NCBI RefSeq assembly: GCF_050937815.1
Contig: NZ_JACDIJ010000009.1
Span: 26,188-90,187, forward strand
Reading direction: 5' to 3'
Source of the DNA: Treponema_C sp050937815
GTDB lineage: Bacteria; Spirochaetota; Spirochaetia; Treponematales; Treponemataceae
Length of the DNA stretch: 64,000 bases
Below are positions 8,516 to 17,416 of the stretch, piece by piece. The position numbers were made by a program, and so were the translations under genes. A model generated the notes under the pieces. It was not told where the DNA came from, ran no database searches, and was given only the letters and a program-made list of their open reading frames with translations. Numbering within the stretch: position 1 is the stretch's first letter; each line of letters begins with the position of its first letter.

Positions 8516-9874
8516 ATGGAAACGATTTTTACCAAATATGTCGAAAGAGTGGAACAAACCGAAACGGTGCACTATATAGGGGCGGTAATCAGGGTGCGCG
8601 GAATGCTCGTTGAAAGCCGCGGCCCGCAAGCGGTTATCGGTGAAATCTGCAAAATAGCCGTTCCTTCAGCGCAAACGTATATTTTAGCGGAAGTTGTCGG
8701 CTTGTACGATACGACCGTTCAGCTTATGACATACGGCGACACAAAGGGTATAGAAATCGGCTGCACGGTAACGGCATCGGGTTCCGTTTTGCAAGTTGCG
8801 GTGGGGCGCCAGCTATTGGGCAGGGTCTTGGACGCAACGGGTAAAGCCTATGATAAAAAAGGCGAAATTGCCGCATCCGTTTTTTATCCCGCCCTCGCAT
8901 CCCCTCCGGATCCGCTTGACCGCATGCCCGTAAAAAAACGTATTGTAACGGGTGTGCGCGCAATCGACTCTTTGTTGGCTGTCGGGAAAGGACAGCGTTT
9001 GGGCATTTTTTCCGGTTCCGGCGTCGGAAAATCTACCCTTTTGGGAATGATTGCCCGCAATACCGATGCGGATGTTAACGTTATCGCATTAATCGGAGAG
9101 CGCGGCCGTGAAGTGGTCGATTTTTTACAGCGTGATTTGGGCGAAGAGGGCTTAAAACGTTCGGTTGTGGTTGTTGCGACTTCGGATCAATCGCCTATAG
9201 CGCGCATTCGGGGGGCGTATACGGCAACCGCTGTCGCCGAATATTTCCGGGATCAGGGAAAAGACGTTATGCTTATGTTCGACTCGGTTACCCGTTTTGC
9301 GCGCGCCCAGCGTGAAATAGGACTTGCCATAGGGGAGCCGCCTGCGCAAAGGGGGTATACGCCGAGTGTTTTTGAAACCCTGCCTAAATTGCTTGAACGA
9401 AGCGGTACTTCTCAAAAGGGAAGTATAACCGGTTTTTATACGGTGCTGGTTGACGGGGACGATATGGATGAACCTGTTTCCGATACGGTACGCGGAATTT
9501 TGGACGGTCATATTGTATTAAACCGAAAATTGGCTCAAGCGTATCATTTTCCGGCAATCGATATTTTAGCGAGTATCAGCCGTCTTGCCAAGCGCGTTTC
9601 CGGTCCGCAAACGCAAAAAACGGTGGCCGCAATCCGCCGTTCTATGGCTATATACGCCGAATCCGAAGATATGATAACCGTCGGCGCATATCAAAAGGGG
9701 TCCAATCCTGAAGTGGATGCGGCGATAGATTTGCATCCGGCTATCGAAAAGTTTTTAATGCAGGAAGAAGGCGAAAAAACGACGATTGAAAAAACATTAA
9801 CCGATTTCGGCGCATTGGCCGGTATTGAAATTCCGTCCGAAGAATGGGACGATAAGGGTGCGGCTGCAGTATGA
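8516..9874 (+). CDS. fliI: Flagellum-specific ATP synthase FliI
   Basis: 452-residue F1-beta-like ATPase of the flagellar type III export system. Walker A is GSGVGKST (about residue 165); Walker B with its following arginine segment is VMLMFDSVTRFARAQREIGLAIGEPP, then the ATPase signature PSVFETLPKLLERSG. The stop overlaps the fliJ start by 4 bp (ATGA), implying translational coupling. Confidence 0.97.
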   Translation: METIFTKYVERVEQTETVHYIGAVIRVRGMLVESRGPQAVIGEICKIAVPSAQTYILAEVVGLYDTTVQLMTYGDTKGIEIGCTVTASGSVLQVAVGRQLLGRVLDATGKAYDKKGEIAASVFYPALASPPDPLDRMPVKKRIVTGVRAIDSLLAVGKGQRLGIFSGSGVGKSTLLGMIARNTDADVNVIALIGERGREVVDFLQRDLGEEGLKRSVVVVATSDQSPIARIRGAYTATAVAEYFRDQGKDVMLMFDSVTRFARAQREIGLAIGEPPAQRGYTPSVFETLPKLLERSGTSQKGSITGFYTVLVDGDDMDEPVSDTVRGILDGHIVLNRKLAQAYHFPAIDILASISRLAKRVSGPQTQKTVAAIRRSMAIYAESEDMITVGAYQKGSNPEVDAAIDLHPAIEKFLMQEEGEKTTIEKTLTDFGALAGIEIPSEEWDDKGAAAV

Positions 9875-10302
9875 AGCGTTTTTCATTTAATTTGCAAAAA
9901 TTACTTGAGCTTCGTGAATTTGAAGAAAAAAACGCAAAAACGGCATTGGCAGCCGCTATTTCGGAAGCGGATAGGATAAAAGCGGATTTGCACAATCTTG
10001 CAGCCGAGCGCGTGCGTGTAAACAAAAACCGAAACGACAGGGTGGATGTGCGTACGCTTATGGCGTTGGAAAACTATGTAAAACGCCTCGACGTGAAAAA
10101 AGACGAGCTTTTGGAAAACTTGGCCGCATCCGAATTGCTTATAGAACAGCGGCGTGAGCTTTTTAAAATTGCCATGCAAAAATCCAGTGTGCTGCATAAG
10201 TTAAAAGAAAAACAATTTTTTACATGGCGGAAAGAAAATACTAAAGCGGAAGAATCTGCTTTGGAAGATGCCGCCTATTCTCAAAAATACGGGGCTGTCT
10301 AA
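9871..10302 (+). CDS. fliJ: Flagellar export protein FliJ
   Basis: 143-residue, almost wholly helical coiled-coil protein starting KRFSFNLQKLLELREFEEKNAK, the typical FliJ opening. It acts as the central stalk and chaperone escort of FliI. Start codon overlaps the fliI stop. Last gene of the operon; its stop lies inside the downstream hairpin. Confidence 0.9.
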   Translation: MKRFSFNLQKLLELREFEEKNAKTALAAAISEADRIKADLHNLAAERVRVNKNRNDRVDVRTLMALENYVKRLDVKKDELLENLAASELLIEQRRELFKIAMQKSSVLHKLKEKQFFTWRKENTKAEESALEDAAYSQKYGAV

Positions 10303-10327
10303 AAAACGGAAGTTTTTTAGACAGCCC
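10292..10327 (+). terminator. Hairpin ending the flagellar operon
   Basis: GGGCTGTCTAAAAAAC pairs with GTTTTTTAGACAGCCC (one bulge) across a short loop. No separate T run follows, although the stem itself is T-rich. It begins inside the last codons of fliJ and lies between convergent transcripts, so a bidirectional terminator is likely. Confidence 0.6.
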
Positions 10328-10383
10328 TCAGTGCTTAAAAAAAGATTCGGAACAATCCCTTTAATCGGAACAATTCGTTTTTT

Positions 10384-12036
10384 TTAATATTTAAAATCGC
10401 TTCCGCCGATAAATTCCCGTATAAGCGATTGACCAGGAACGTAATTTGCCGGAATGGGTGAAAAGTTATTTAAAAAACGCAAAAGGCGGCCGGCTTCCGC
10501 ATATTCGCGCTGTAAAGGCGTTACGCAGCGTAAAAGAGGTTCGATATATATTTTTAAAACGGCCAATTCGTAATCGAGGGCGGTATTGAGCATTGCATCC
10601 GCATTGTCTTGGAAGGGGAAAATATGAAGCCTTTCGCCTTTTTGAACGTTCGGCCACATTTTTATCGTATCGGCGGCCGATTTGCCCCTAAATTGGGAAT
10701 CGCGCACAATGCGGCGTATAAGCCTGTTATCGCTGGTCGGGATACGGTTGTGATCGTCCAAGTTAAGCTGGGTTAAAGCCGAAAGGTAAATTTTAAATTT
10801 ATGCTCTTTGTGTACCGAAGGGGTGAGTTTGTCATTTAACCCGTGGATGCCTTCCATTATAAGGATGTTTTTCGGATCCAAGCGCATGGTTTTTCCCGTG
10901 TAATAGCGTTCGCCTTTAACAAAGTCATAGGAAGGAAGTTTTATTTCTTTGCCGTCGAATAAATCCTGTAAATCGCCGTTTAACTGTGCGACATCGAGGG
11001 CTTCCAAAGCTTCGTAATCGTAATCGCCGTTTTCATCCTTCGGAGTTAATTCGCGTCCGACATAGTACGAATCCAATTCTATTACTTTCGGCTGATAACC
11101 GAGTACTTGCAGCTGCATGGACAGTTTTTTTGAAGTTGTGGTTTTGCCGGAACTTGAGGGGCCTGCAATAAGAACGGTTTTTACATCTTGACGTTCTTTT
11201 ATTTGGTCGGCAATGTCGGCTATGCATTTATTTTGCAGGGTTTCGGTTATATTTATAAAATCGCTTACTTTGCGCGTGGCTATCAATTCGTTTAAGTCGG
11301 CAGCCGATGTAACTCCAAGCATTTTTCCCCAATCTTTATACCGCTTGTATACGTTGAACAATTGAGGAATATCTTCGAATTTACCGATTCGATCGGGTTC
11401 GGCAGTTGTCGGATAGCGCAGCAAAAAACCTTCGCCGTAAGGCATTAAATCAAAATGCGTCAAATAACCGGTGGAAGGCAAAAGAGGAGCAAAATACAAA
11501 TCGGAAAAACCGTTGAGCGTATTGATTTTAAAATGCGGCGGACATATGAAATTCAATTGTTTGCGTGTTTCGCGCATATTGAGTTTTTCAAACAGCCCTA
11601 TAGCTTCTTCATACGAAATAAAGCTTTGACGTATGGGATAATTTTTTGCTGTAAGCTCCTGCATTTTTTCTTTGAGTTCCCGTATCGAGTCAATCGATAT
11701 CGGCGTATCCGTATCCAGCGTATAGTAATAACCGTATCCGAGACTGTGTCCGACGGCAAGGCGTTTTCCGGGAAAAATTTCATGGGAGGCAGCCGCAAGC
11801 AAAAAGCATAAGGACCTTCGGTAAATGGCCGATCCTTCGGAAGAACCGGTACATACGGGTTCCAATGTTCCGCTGTTTTGGAGCGGCTGGGCGAGTGAAC
11901 ATATTTCGTTGTTAAAACGGACGGCTATAATTGAAGATGCCGCTTCATCAAAAAAATCCAATAAATCGGATGATTTACATCCTGCCGCAACTTGTATAAC
12001 CTTTGCGCCGCTCAGAGTTATTGTAATGGTATTCAT
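10384..12036 (-). CDS. Nucleoside (uridine) kinase with TGS/ThrRS-like N-terminus
   Basis: 550 residues. The N-terminus (about 1-65) resembles a TGS domain, followed by a threonyl-tRNA-synthetase-type region (residues about 95-180, with HSLGYGYYYTLD). From about 285 it is a P-loop kinase: LIAGPSSSGKTTTSKKL is the Walker A, followed by IELDSYYVGRELTPKDENGDYDYE and ILIMEGIHGLN as in uridine kinase/phosphoribulokinase. It probably phosphorylates uridine or cytidine for pyrimidine salvage. This fusion is common in spirochaetes and some Firmicutes. It starts 15 bp after greA, in the same operon. Confidence 0.85.
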   Translation of the reverse strand: MNTITITLSGAKVIQVAAGCKSSDLLDFFDEAASSIIAVRFNNEICSLAQPLQNSGTLEPVCTGSSEGSAIYRRSLCFLLAAASHEIFPGKRLAVGHSLGYGYYYTLDTDTPISIDSIRELKEKMQELTAKNYPIRQSFISYEEAIGLFEKLNMRETRKQLNFICPPHFKINTLNGFSDLYFAPLLPSTGYLTHFDLMPYGEGFLLRYPTTAEPDRIGKFEDIPQLFNVYKRYKDWGKMLGVTSAADLNELIATRKVSDFINITETLQNKCIADIADQIKERQDVKTVLIAGPSSSGKTTTSKKLSMQLQVLGYQPKVIELDSYYVGRELTPKDENGDYDYEALEALDVAQLNGDLQDLFDGKEIKLPSYDFVKGERYYTGKTMRLDPKNILIMEGIHGLNDKLTPSVHKEHKFKIYLSALTQLNLDDHNRIPTSDNRLIRRIVRDSQFRGKSAADTIKMWPNVQKGERLHIFPFQDNADAMLNTALDYELAVLKIYIEPLLRCVTPLQREYAEAGRLLRFLNNFSPIPANYVPGQSLIREFIGGSDFKY

Positions 12037-12051
12037 AGTCGTTTTTATCCG

Positions 12052-14745
12052 TTAAAACTTAACCGCTTTTATGCTCGTTACGGTATAAGCATAGCTTTGT
12101 TCGTTGATTTCAAAATTCAATTCGTCGCCTTCTTTTGCATTCATAAGAGCGTTACCGAAGGGCGACATATACGAAATGATTTTGTTGTCCGGATCCGATT
12201 CCCACGGACCCAAAATCGTGTATTCTTCTTCTTGTCCGGTTGTTTTATTGTGTAAAAAGACGGTATTGCCGAAGGATACGCGGGCGGTTGTAATTGTGGA
12301 CGGATCGAAAACTTGGGAACGGTCTATTTCGTCCTGCAAACGCGAAGCGGCGCTGTTTAATTGTTGCTGGCGTTCTTTTGCCGCCTTGTATTCGGCATTT
12401 TCCCGTAAGTCGCCCTGTGCAAGAGCTTCGCCGATTTCTTTTGCATTTTCCGGTATTTCAACCGTAACGATGTGTTCAAGCTGCTGTTTTTTTTGTTCAA
12501 GCATTTTTGCCGTAACGATAAGACCGCGCGTAACGACCGTTTTTTCTTCCATACCGTAGAATTTAAATCCGGGATATTTTTCCAAAATACGGTTACGCAT
12601 ATTCATTTTAATCGCCGGATCCAAATCGCGTACATCGTTTACCAATGTGTACAAACGGGTAATGGTATCTTCATCGTTGTCGAGCATATAATTGAGCAGC
12701 GTTTGGTCTTTAAACAATAAAAGCTGTATTTGCCGGTCTATTTTTCTGTTTTCCGTAGTATCGTGATGGTTTGCAATTTCACGGTAACTTAAATCCAAAA
12801 TATGTATGAGCGTCATTAATTGTTTTTCGAAACCGATACCGGTTTGCTTAAACCAGTCTTCATTTTGACATTCCCGGAAAAAGAAAATAACGGCTTCGCG
12901 GCGTTCGCGGTAGTTTTCAAAACTGTCAAGGGCAAGCTGTTTTACCAAGTCGGTATGTCCGTTATTTAACAAAGCGGTTAACATATCCTGCTGTAATACG
13001 GTGGGAAACAAGCGTACGTATTGTTGCGGCCAATCGGGAAGAAGGGTGCGTATGCAGGTAAGAAAATCCTTGCGCAAATAAGTGTTTTTTGTATCTTTAA
13101 GTGCCGTATATACCGCATTCGGGTTTTCCAATTCGTTGTACAATTGTTCAAACGTGTAGGAGATATTGGGATTCATGTGCGGATAGCGCGTTATAATGCG
13201 TTTAATCACCAAAAAGGCAGCCAGTGTTTGTTCGTTTACCGAAGAAAAAGCACGCAGGTAACCGGTAAAATACGAGAATATGTCGGCGAACAATTCGGAT
13301 TCGGCGTCGGCATCTTCGGCAAAGCGCATTAAAATATCTATGCGCATAAAAAACTGCTTTTGCGCTTTGAATTCGTTCGACAATTTTTCTTCTTGAGAAA
13401 TAGCACGGTCGCGTACGGTATACATGCTGATATCGTTGGGGTTTACGCCGAAGGTAGGATCGTTTTCCAGTACTTTGCGCGCTCCCGTATTCCAGCTTGT
13501 CCATTCACCGGGGCTGAGAATTGTCGGAACCAATTCGGCTTTAATGCGTTTAAAGTCGCAGTTGTTGCCGAAACTTTTTATAATAACTTTTAGTGCCCCG
13601 GCTTTATCGGCTTTAATCATTTTTGCCAATTCTTCTTTCGATTTTGTTGCTTTTAAAACCCATATGTGGTCTTTATCGAGGGGCTGCAAAGCGTTAACCG
13701 CCATTTTCAGCGACATACTGCGTATGCCGAATTTTTTACCGAAATTTATTGAAATTTCATCGTCTTTTACTTTGCGTATAAGACCGACGCCCCACGAGCG
13801 GTGAAAAACGAAATTTTTTGCATCGAAGGCGATGTGCTTTTCAAAATCGCTTATCGCTTCAAATACATTGCGCCAGCTTTGCGTTAAGTTTGAAATACGG
13901 ATATAATCTTCAAGTTGGCTGTGATCGGCGTATTTGCCGCGGAAACATTCAACCAATTCTTTGCGGGCCGGAGCGTCTTTTTCGTCTATACTCAAAATAA
14001 GTTTTAATATATCGATGGCGGTATTCCAGTCCTGTTTTTCTTTATAATACACATAAAGTTCTTGCATTAAAGCGGCACTGCGCACATCGCTTATCGATTT
14101 TGCGATTTTGCGCTGCACAAGATAAAAAAAGTCGATTTCTTCGGGAATGAGCGCTATCAATTTCGACCAAATTTCTTTTATTTGATTTATAGTTTTACGA
14201 TTTACGTACCGAAGAAGGGCTTTTTTGTAATAATCGACCGCATCTTCCATATTGCCGTCTTTTTCATATTTTTCGGCTAAGAGTTTTGCTATATCGGCTT
14301 CTTCGTAATCGAGTTTTACCAAGCTTTCATATACTTCCCAAATCTTTTCGCTGTTTTCTTCACGGTATGCATTCGCCAAGGTTCGCAGTGCGAATTTATT
14401 GCTTTCGTCTTCGTCTAAAATACTTTCGCACAAATAAATAACGATGGGGTTTTTATGATTGTCCTGAAAGATATTTACCAGCGATATAAGCGAAGAATTG
14501 TCGAGGGTCTTTTTTTTCAATCCGAGCATACCGGAAATATAGAGGGCAATGATACTGTTTTTTGTATGTCCGAGATGTTCGTTGCAGGCGTTTTGAACTT
14601 CGTCCATACAATTTTCGGCGCGGGCTTTTTCAACCACGGATGCAAGTTCTATAAAATGATTTTTTGTATAATTACCGATGGCTGCCCGTGTCCATTTTTC
14701 TTCATTCAGCATATCCTGAACCGACTTTACTAAACTTTCCGACAT
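12052..14745 (-). CDS. greA: Transcription elongation factor GreA with giant N-terminal extension
   Basis: 897 residues against ~158 for ordinary GreA. Only the last ~150 residues are GreA: a coiled coil with GDLRENAEYKAAKERQQ, whose acidic tip residues stimulate RNA polymerase transcript cleavage, then the FKBP-like C domain (TVFLHNKTTGQEEEYTILGPWESD...). The ~740-residue N-terminus is helical and TPR-like (VQDMLNEEKWTRAAIGNY..., repeated AxxxYxxxLxxDYEEADIA). The start is fixed by AAGGAG eight bases before the ATG at 14745; a GTG 15 bp earlier would overlap that site. It is the middle gene of a three-gene operon. Such fusions are known in treponemes. Confidence 0.9.
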   Translation of the reverse strand: MSESLVKSVQDMLNEEKWTRAAIGNYTKNHFIELASVVEKARAENCMDEVQNACNEHLGHTKNSIIALYISGMLGLKKKTLDNSSLISLVNIFQDNHKNPIVIYLCESILDEDESNKFALRTLANAYREENSEKIWEVYESLVKLDYEEADIAKLLAEKYEKDGNMEDAVDYYKKALLRYVNRKTINQIKEIWSKLIALIPEEIDFFYLVQRKIAKSISDVRSAALMQELYVYYKEKQDWNTAIDILKLILSIDEKDAPARKELVECFRGKYADHSQLEDYIRISNLTQSWRNVFEAISDFEKHIAFDAKNFVFHRSWGVGLIRKVKDDEISINFGKKFGIRSMSLKMAVNALQPLDKDHIWVLKATKSKEELAKMIKADKAGALKVIIKSFGNNCDFKRIKAELVPTILSPGEWTSWNTGARKVLENDPTFGVNPNDISMYTVRDRAISQEEKLSNEFKAQKQFFMRIDILMRFAEDADAESELFADIFSYFTGYLRAFSSVNEQTLAAFLVIKRIITRYPHMNPNISYTFEQLYNELENPNAVYTALKDTKNTYLRKDFLTCIRTLLPDWPQQYVRLFPTVLQQDMLTALLNNGHTDLVKQLALDSFENYRERREAVIFFFRECQNEDWFKQTGIGFEKQLMTLIHILDLSYREIANHHDTTENRKIDRQIQLLLFKDQTLLNYMLDNDEDTITRLYTLVNDVRDLDPAIKMNMRNRILEKYPGFKFYGMEEKTVVTRGLIVTAKMLEQKKQQLEHIVTVEIPENAKEIGEALAQGDLRENAEYKAAKERQQQLNSAASRLQDEIDRSQVFDPSTITTARVSFGNTVFLHNKTTGQEEEYTILGPWESDPDNKIISYMSPFGNALMNAKEGDELNFEINEQSYAYTVTSIKAVKF

Positions 14746-14773
14746 GTTTTTCTCCTTCACTATTCTGCCCGCT

Positions 14774-15706
14774 TTATACCGTATACATACCGTATATTGA
14801 ATTATCCAGCAGTTTAATTTTCAATAACAGTTCATTTATCCGGGTACGATCGCTGTTCATTGTCGTATAGTGGTCTATAAGCCAAAAATAATGGTTTATA
14901 AGACGCGGTACAAGCAGTTCCGGCTCTTTTTCGCTTTCCTTTAATTCATTTTCAAGAGCAAAAATCGCTTGTTTTAACTTTCCGGCTTCAAGAGCACGCA
15001 ATTCCCTTTTTATATTAAATACGCCGTATAAAACGCCGTATACCGGTATCCATTCTTGCAACACTTTTCCGCTGTAGCCGGCTTCAGCCGTTCTTTCGGC
15101 AAGGCGGCAAAACAGTTCCGATTCCAAAAAAGAATTATCGACCCTTTGGGGATCGATAAAAAAAGCTTCCCGAAACAAAACCTTTGCCGTTTTTTCCTGA
15201 CCGCACAAAGCGTAACAGTCCGCCAATTCGGCAATAGTATCTACCGAATTCGGATTGAGCGTATTTGCTTCTTGAAACAGGGTTATACCCGTTTCATAAT
15301 TGCCCAACAGTTTATTGCACAGTCCCGCTTTCGAAAGCATTTCCGCTTTTAAAGTTTTGTTTTTTTCGTTCAGCATGGAACAATAATTTTCCAATGCCGA
15401 AGTACACACAGCTTTTTTTACAGTATATAACGCCTGCTCATACAGCCGGTCGCTTTCGCGTATAAATACGGTAAAGCGTTTCCATTGATCCAATAAAAGC
15501 TCCGCACGCCGGTACGCATCGGGTAGTTCCTGTACGCTTTCAATTATGTCGCACCAAAAATTAACGCATTTAAGCGCAAACAATACCTCTTTGTTTTCAA
15601 GATCGTTTGAAAGTGTATGTTCAAGTACCGCTTTTGCCTTCCGGGGATTACCCTCTTTGAGCGAATTAAAAGCTGCGGCTAATCCTGTCTCAGACGGAGT
15701 ACCCAT
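14774..15706 (-). CDS. TPR-type protein upstream of greA
   Basis: 310 residues, mostly helical. Repeats with TPR spacing are visible at about 120-190 (AGLCNKLLGNYETGITLFQEANTLNPNSVDTIAELADCYALCGQ). There is no signal peptide, so it is cytoplasmic. It begins the operon with greA and the nucleoside kinase, and may be a partner of the TPR-like arm of that GreA (inference from adjacency only). The ATG has no Shine-Dalgarno sequence and lies six bases after the predicted transcription start. Confidence 0.7.
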   Translation of the reverse strand: MGTPSETGLAAAFNSLKEGNPRKAKAVLEHTLSNDLENKEVLFALKCVNFWCDIIESVQELPDAYRRAELLLDQWKRFTVFIRESDRLYEQALYTVKKAVCTSALENYCSMLNEKNKTLKAEMLSKAGLCNKLLGNYETGITLFQEANTLNPNSVDTIAELADCYALCGQEKTAKVLFREAFFIDPQRVDNSFLESELFCRLAERTAEAGYSGKVLQEWIPVYGVLYGVFNIKRELRALEAGKLKQAIFALENELKESEKEPELLVPRLINHYFWLIDHYTTMNSDRTRINELLLKIKLLDNSIYGMYTV

Positions 15707-15718
15707 AATATCAACACT

Positions 15719-15747
15719 ATTATCGCAGATTCGGCGTTTTTAGTCAA
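15719..15747 (-). promoter_or_regulatory. Promoter of the TPR-greA-kinase operon
   Basis: On the minus strand: TTGACT (15747-15742), a 17-bp spacer, GATAAT (15724-15719). The predicted start near 15712 leaves only about six leader bases before the ATG at 15706. Confidence 0.6.
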
Positions 15748-15792
15748 TTACGGAATATTCGCACAGTATATTTAAAAATCATAAAAAAAGGC

Positions 15793-15821
15793 TTGACATA
15801 TAATGTTTCTCGGTTTAGGAT
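15793..15821 (+). promoter_or_regulatory. Promoter of the GntR-controlled catabolic operon
   Basis: Perfect TTGACA (15793-15798), a 17-bp spacer and TAGGAT (15816-15821). The predicted start near 15828 falls inside the first of two operator palindromes. Confidence 0.75.
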
Positions 15822-15822
15822 A

Positions 15823-15849
15823 TTGTATATACAAATATTGTATATACAA
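15823..15849 (+). promoter_or_regulatory. Tandem operator palindromes (likely GntR/HutC-type sites)
   Basis: Two identical 12-bp perfect palindromes, TTGTATATACAA at 15823-15834 and 15838-15849, centre-to-centre 15 bp, directly after the -10 box. The GT(N)nAC core suits HutC-subfamily GntR regulators, and a GntR/UTRA gene lies at the end of this cluster (24810-25535). Their placement over the transcription start predicts repression relieved by an inducer. Which protein binds is inference. Confidence 0.75.
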
Positions 15850-15865
15850 TATTGAGGTAAGAAAG

Positions 15866-17416
15866 ATGAATGTAAAATACGGTTTGAAACGATATTTTTC
15901 AGCAGGAGATATAGGAGCCTTTTTCGGTATTTTGGGCGACGTTTTTTCCAAAATTTCGGTTATTATCGGGGTTTTGTTGTTCGGAGAAAAGATGCCGGCC
16001 GATTTGGTTTTAGGACGTATTTTACCGGGTATTGCTCTAGGTTCCATACTCGGATGCATTATATATTTTTGGGAAGCGTATAGGTTAAGTGTAAAGGAAC
16101 AAAGAGATGACGTAACGGCTTTGCCGTTCGGCGTAAGCTCTACGCAAGTGTTTACATGGCTTTTTATTATTATCGTGCCTATATACAGACAAACCGGCGA
16201 CGCCTATCTTGCTTGGTCTGTGGGACTGGCAAGTTGTTTTTTCGGCGGTTTTATCGAAATTATCGGAGGTTTTGTTGCAGGTTTTGTACGGCGCTATATT
16301 CCCCAATCGGCGCTTATCGGCAATATGGCTGCAGCCGCCCTTGTGTGGCTTTCGTTTAACGGGGTTGCAAGCGTTTTTAACAAGCCGCAAATAGCCCTTA
16401 TATCCTTGTTTCTTGCGTGGCTGACAATATTCCGTAAGCGGAATTTGATACCGAAAGTACCGAATTCGGTTTTAATTTTAATTGCGGGCGCTTTATTTGC
16501 ATGGTTTACAAAATCCGCAACTTCGGTACAAGTACGGCAAGCAATACAAAATGTGGGCGTTTACCCGCCGTCGTTGTTTTTATCCGATATCGGAACGGGG
16601 CTTTCCAAAATCGCGCCCTATCTTTCGACAATTATACCTTTGCAAATCTCAAATTTTTTGGCAACTATGCAAGCGGTCGAAAGTGCCGATTTGGTCGGCG
16701 ATAAATATCCGCTGCGTACATCTATGATTAATGACGGTGTAACTACAATCGTTTCCGCATTGTTCGGCAGTCCTTTTCCTACAACGGTGTACTACGGACA
16801 TCCCGGATGGAAGCGAAGCGGCGCAAAATGCGGGTATTTATTGTTTATGATTATTCCCTATATTATGCTTTTTTTCGGGCTGCCCTTGCTTATCATTGCG
16901 GTTATTCCGTTTGAAGTTATTATGGTTTTTTTAATTACGGTCGGGCTAACCGTTGCAATGGAAGTACAAAACAATTTAAAAAAAGATTACAGTATTGCCG
17001 TGTATCTTTCGTTGTTTCCCATCTTTGCCCAATATGTCGTAACCTTACTGGATAACGTACTGCATACCCTTAATACTTCGCTGACAAGCGTCGATATGGA
17101 AGCTTTTGCTGCGGCGGGTATTGCGATAAAGGGCTTTATGTATTTGGCAAACGGGGCCTTTGCTTCAAGTCTTTTGTACAGTATATGGATTGCCTATATT
17201 ATACAAAAAGAATATGTTCGGGCAGCCGTTACCTGTGCGATTCTTGCCGGACTTTCGGCAATCGGCTTTATACATCAAAGCGCATTGTCGTTATTACCTG
17301 CGGACAATATCAAATTTATCCTTATATATTCGGCGCTTGCCCTTGTATGTCTGCAATTACATTTTCAAAAATCAAAGTCAATTAACTTATCAGGAGGTGT
17401 CTATAATGAAGATTGA
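15866..17416 (+). CDS. NCS2-type (xanthine/uracil permease family) transporter 1
   Basis: 516-residue, very hydrophobic protein with at least 12 membrane segments. The pattern DVTALPFGVSSTQVFTW, NFLATMQAVESADLVGDKYPLR and FGSPFPTTVYYGHPGWKRSGA corresponds to the uracil-xanthine permease fold: an acidic residue in TM8-like and a small-residue/G-P segment in TM10-like positions. GAGGTAAGAAAG precedes the ATG at 15866; the open frame continues 63 bp upstream through the operators but has no start signal there. It is the first gene of the operon, with a paralogue at its other end. Substrate unknown; a nucleobase-like compound is likely. Confidence 0.8.
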   Translation: MNVKYGLKRYFSAGDIGAFFGILGDVFSKISVIIGVLLFGEKMPADLVLGRILPGIALGSILGCIIYFWEAYRLSVKEQRDDVTALPFGVSSTQVFTWLFIIIVPIYRQTGDAYLAWSVGLASCFFGGFIEIIGGFVAGFVRRYIPQSALIGNMAAAALVWLSFNGVASVFNKPQIALISLFLAWLTIFRKRNLIPKVPNSVLILIAGALFAWFTKSATSVQVRQAIQNVGVYPPSLFLSDIGTGLSKIAPYLSTIIPLQISNFLATMQAVESADLVGDKYPLRTSMINDGVTTIVSALFGSPFPTTVYYGHPGWKRSGAKCGYLLFMIIPYIMLFFGLPLLIIAVIPFEVIMVFLITVGLTVAMEVQNNLKKDYSIAVYLSLFPIFAQYVVTLLDNVLHTLNTSLTSVDMEAFAAAGIAIKGFMYLANGAFASSLLYSIWIAYIIQKEYVRAAVTCAILAGLSAIGFIHQSALSLLPADNIKFILIYSALALVCLQLHFQKSKSINLSGGVYNED

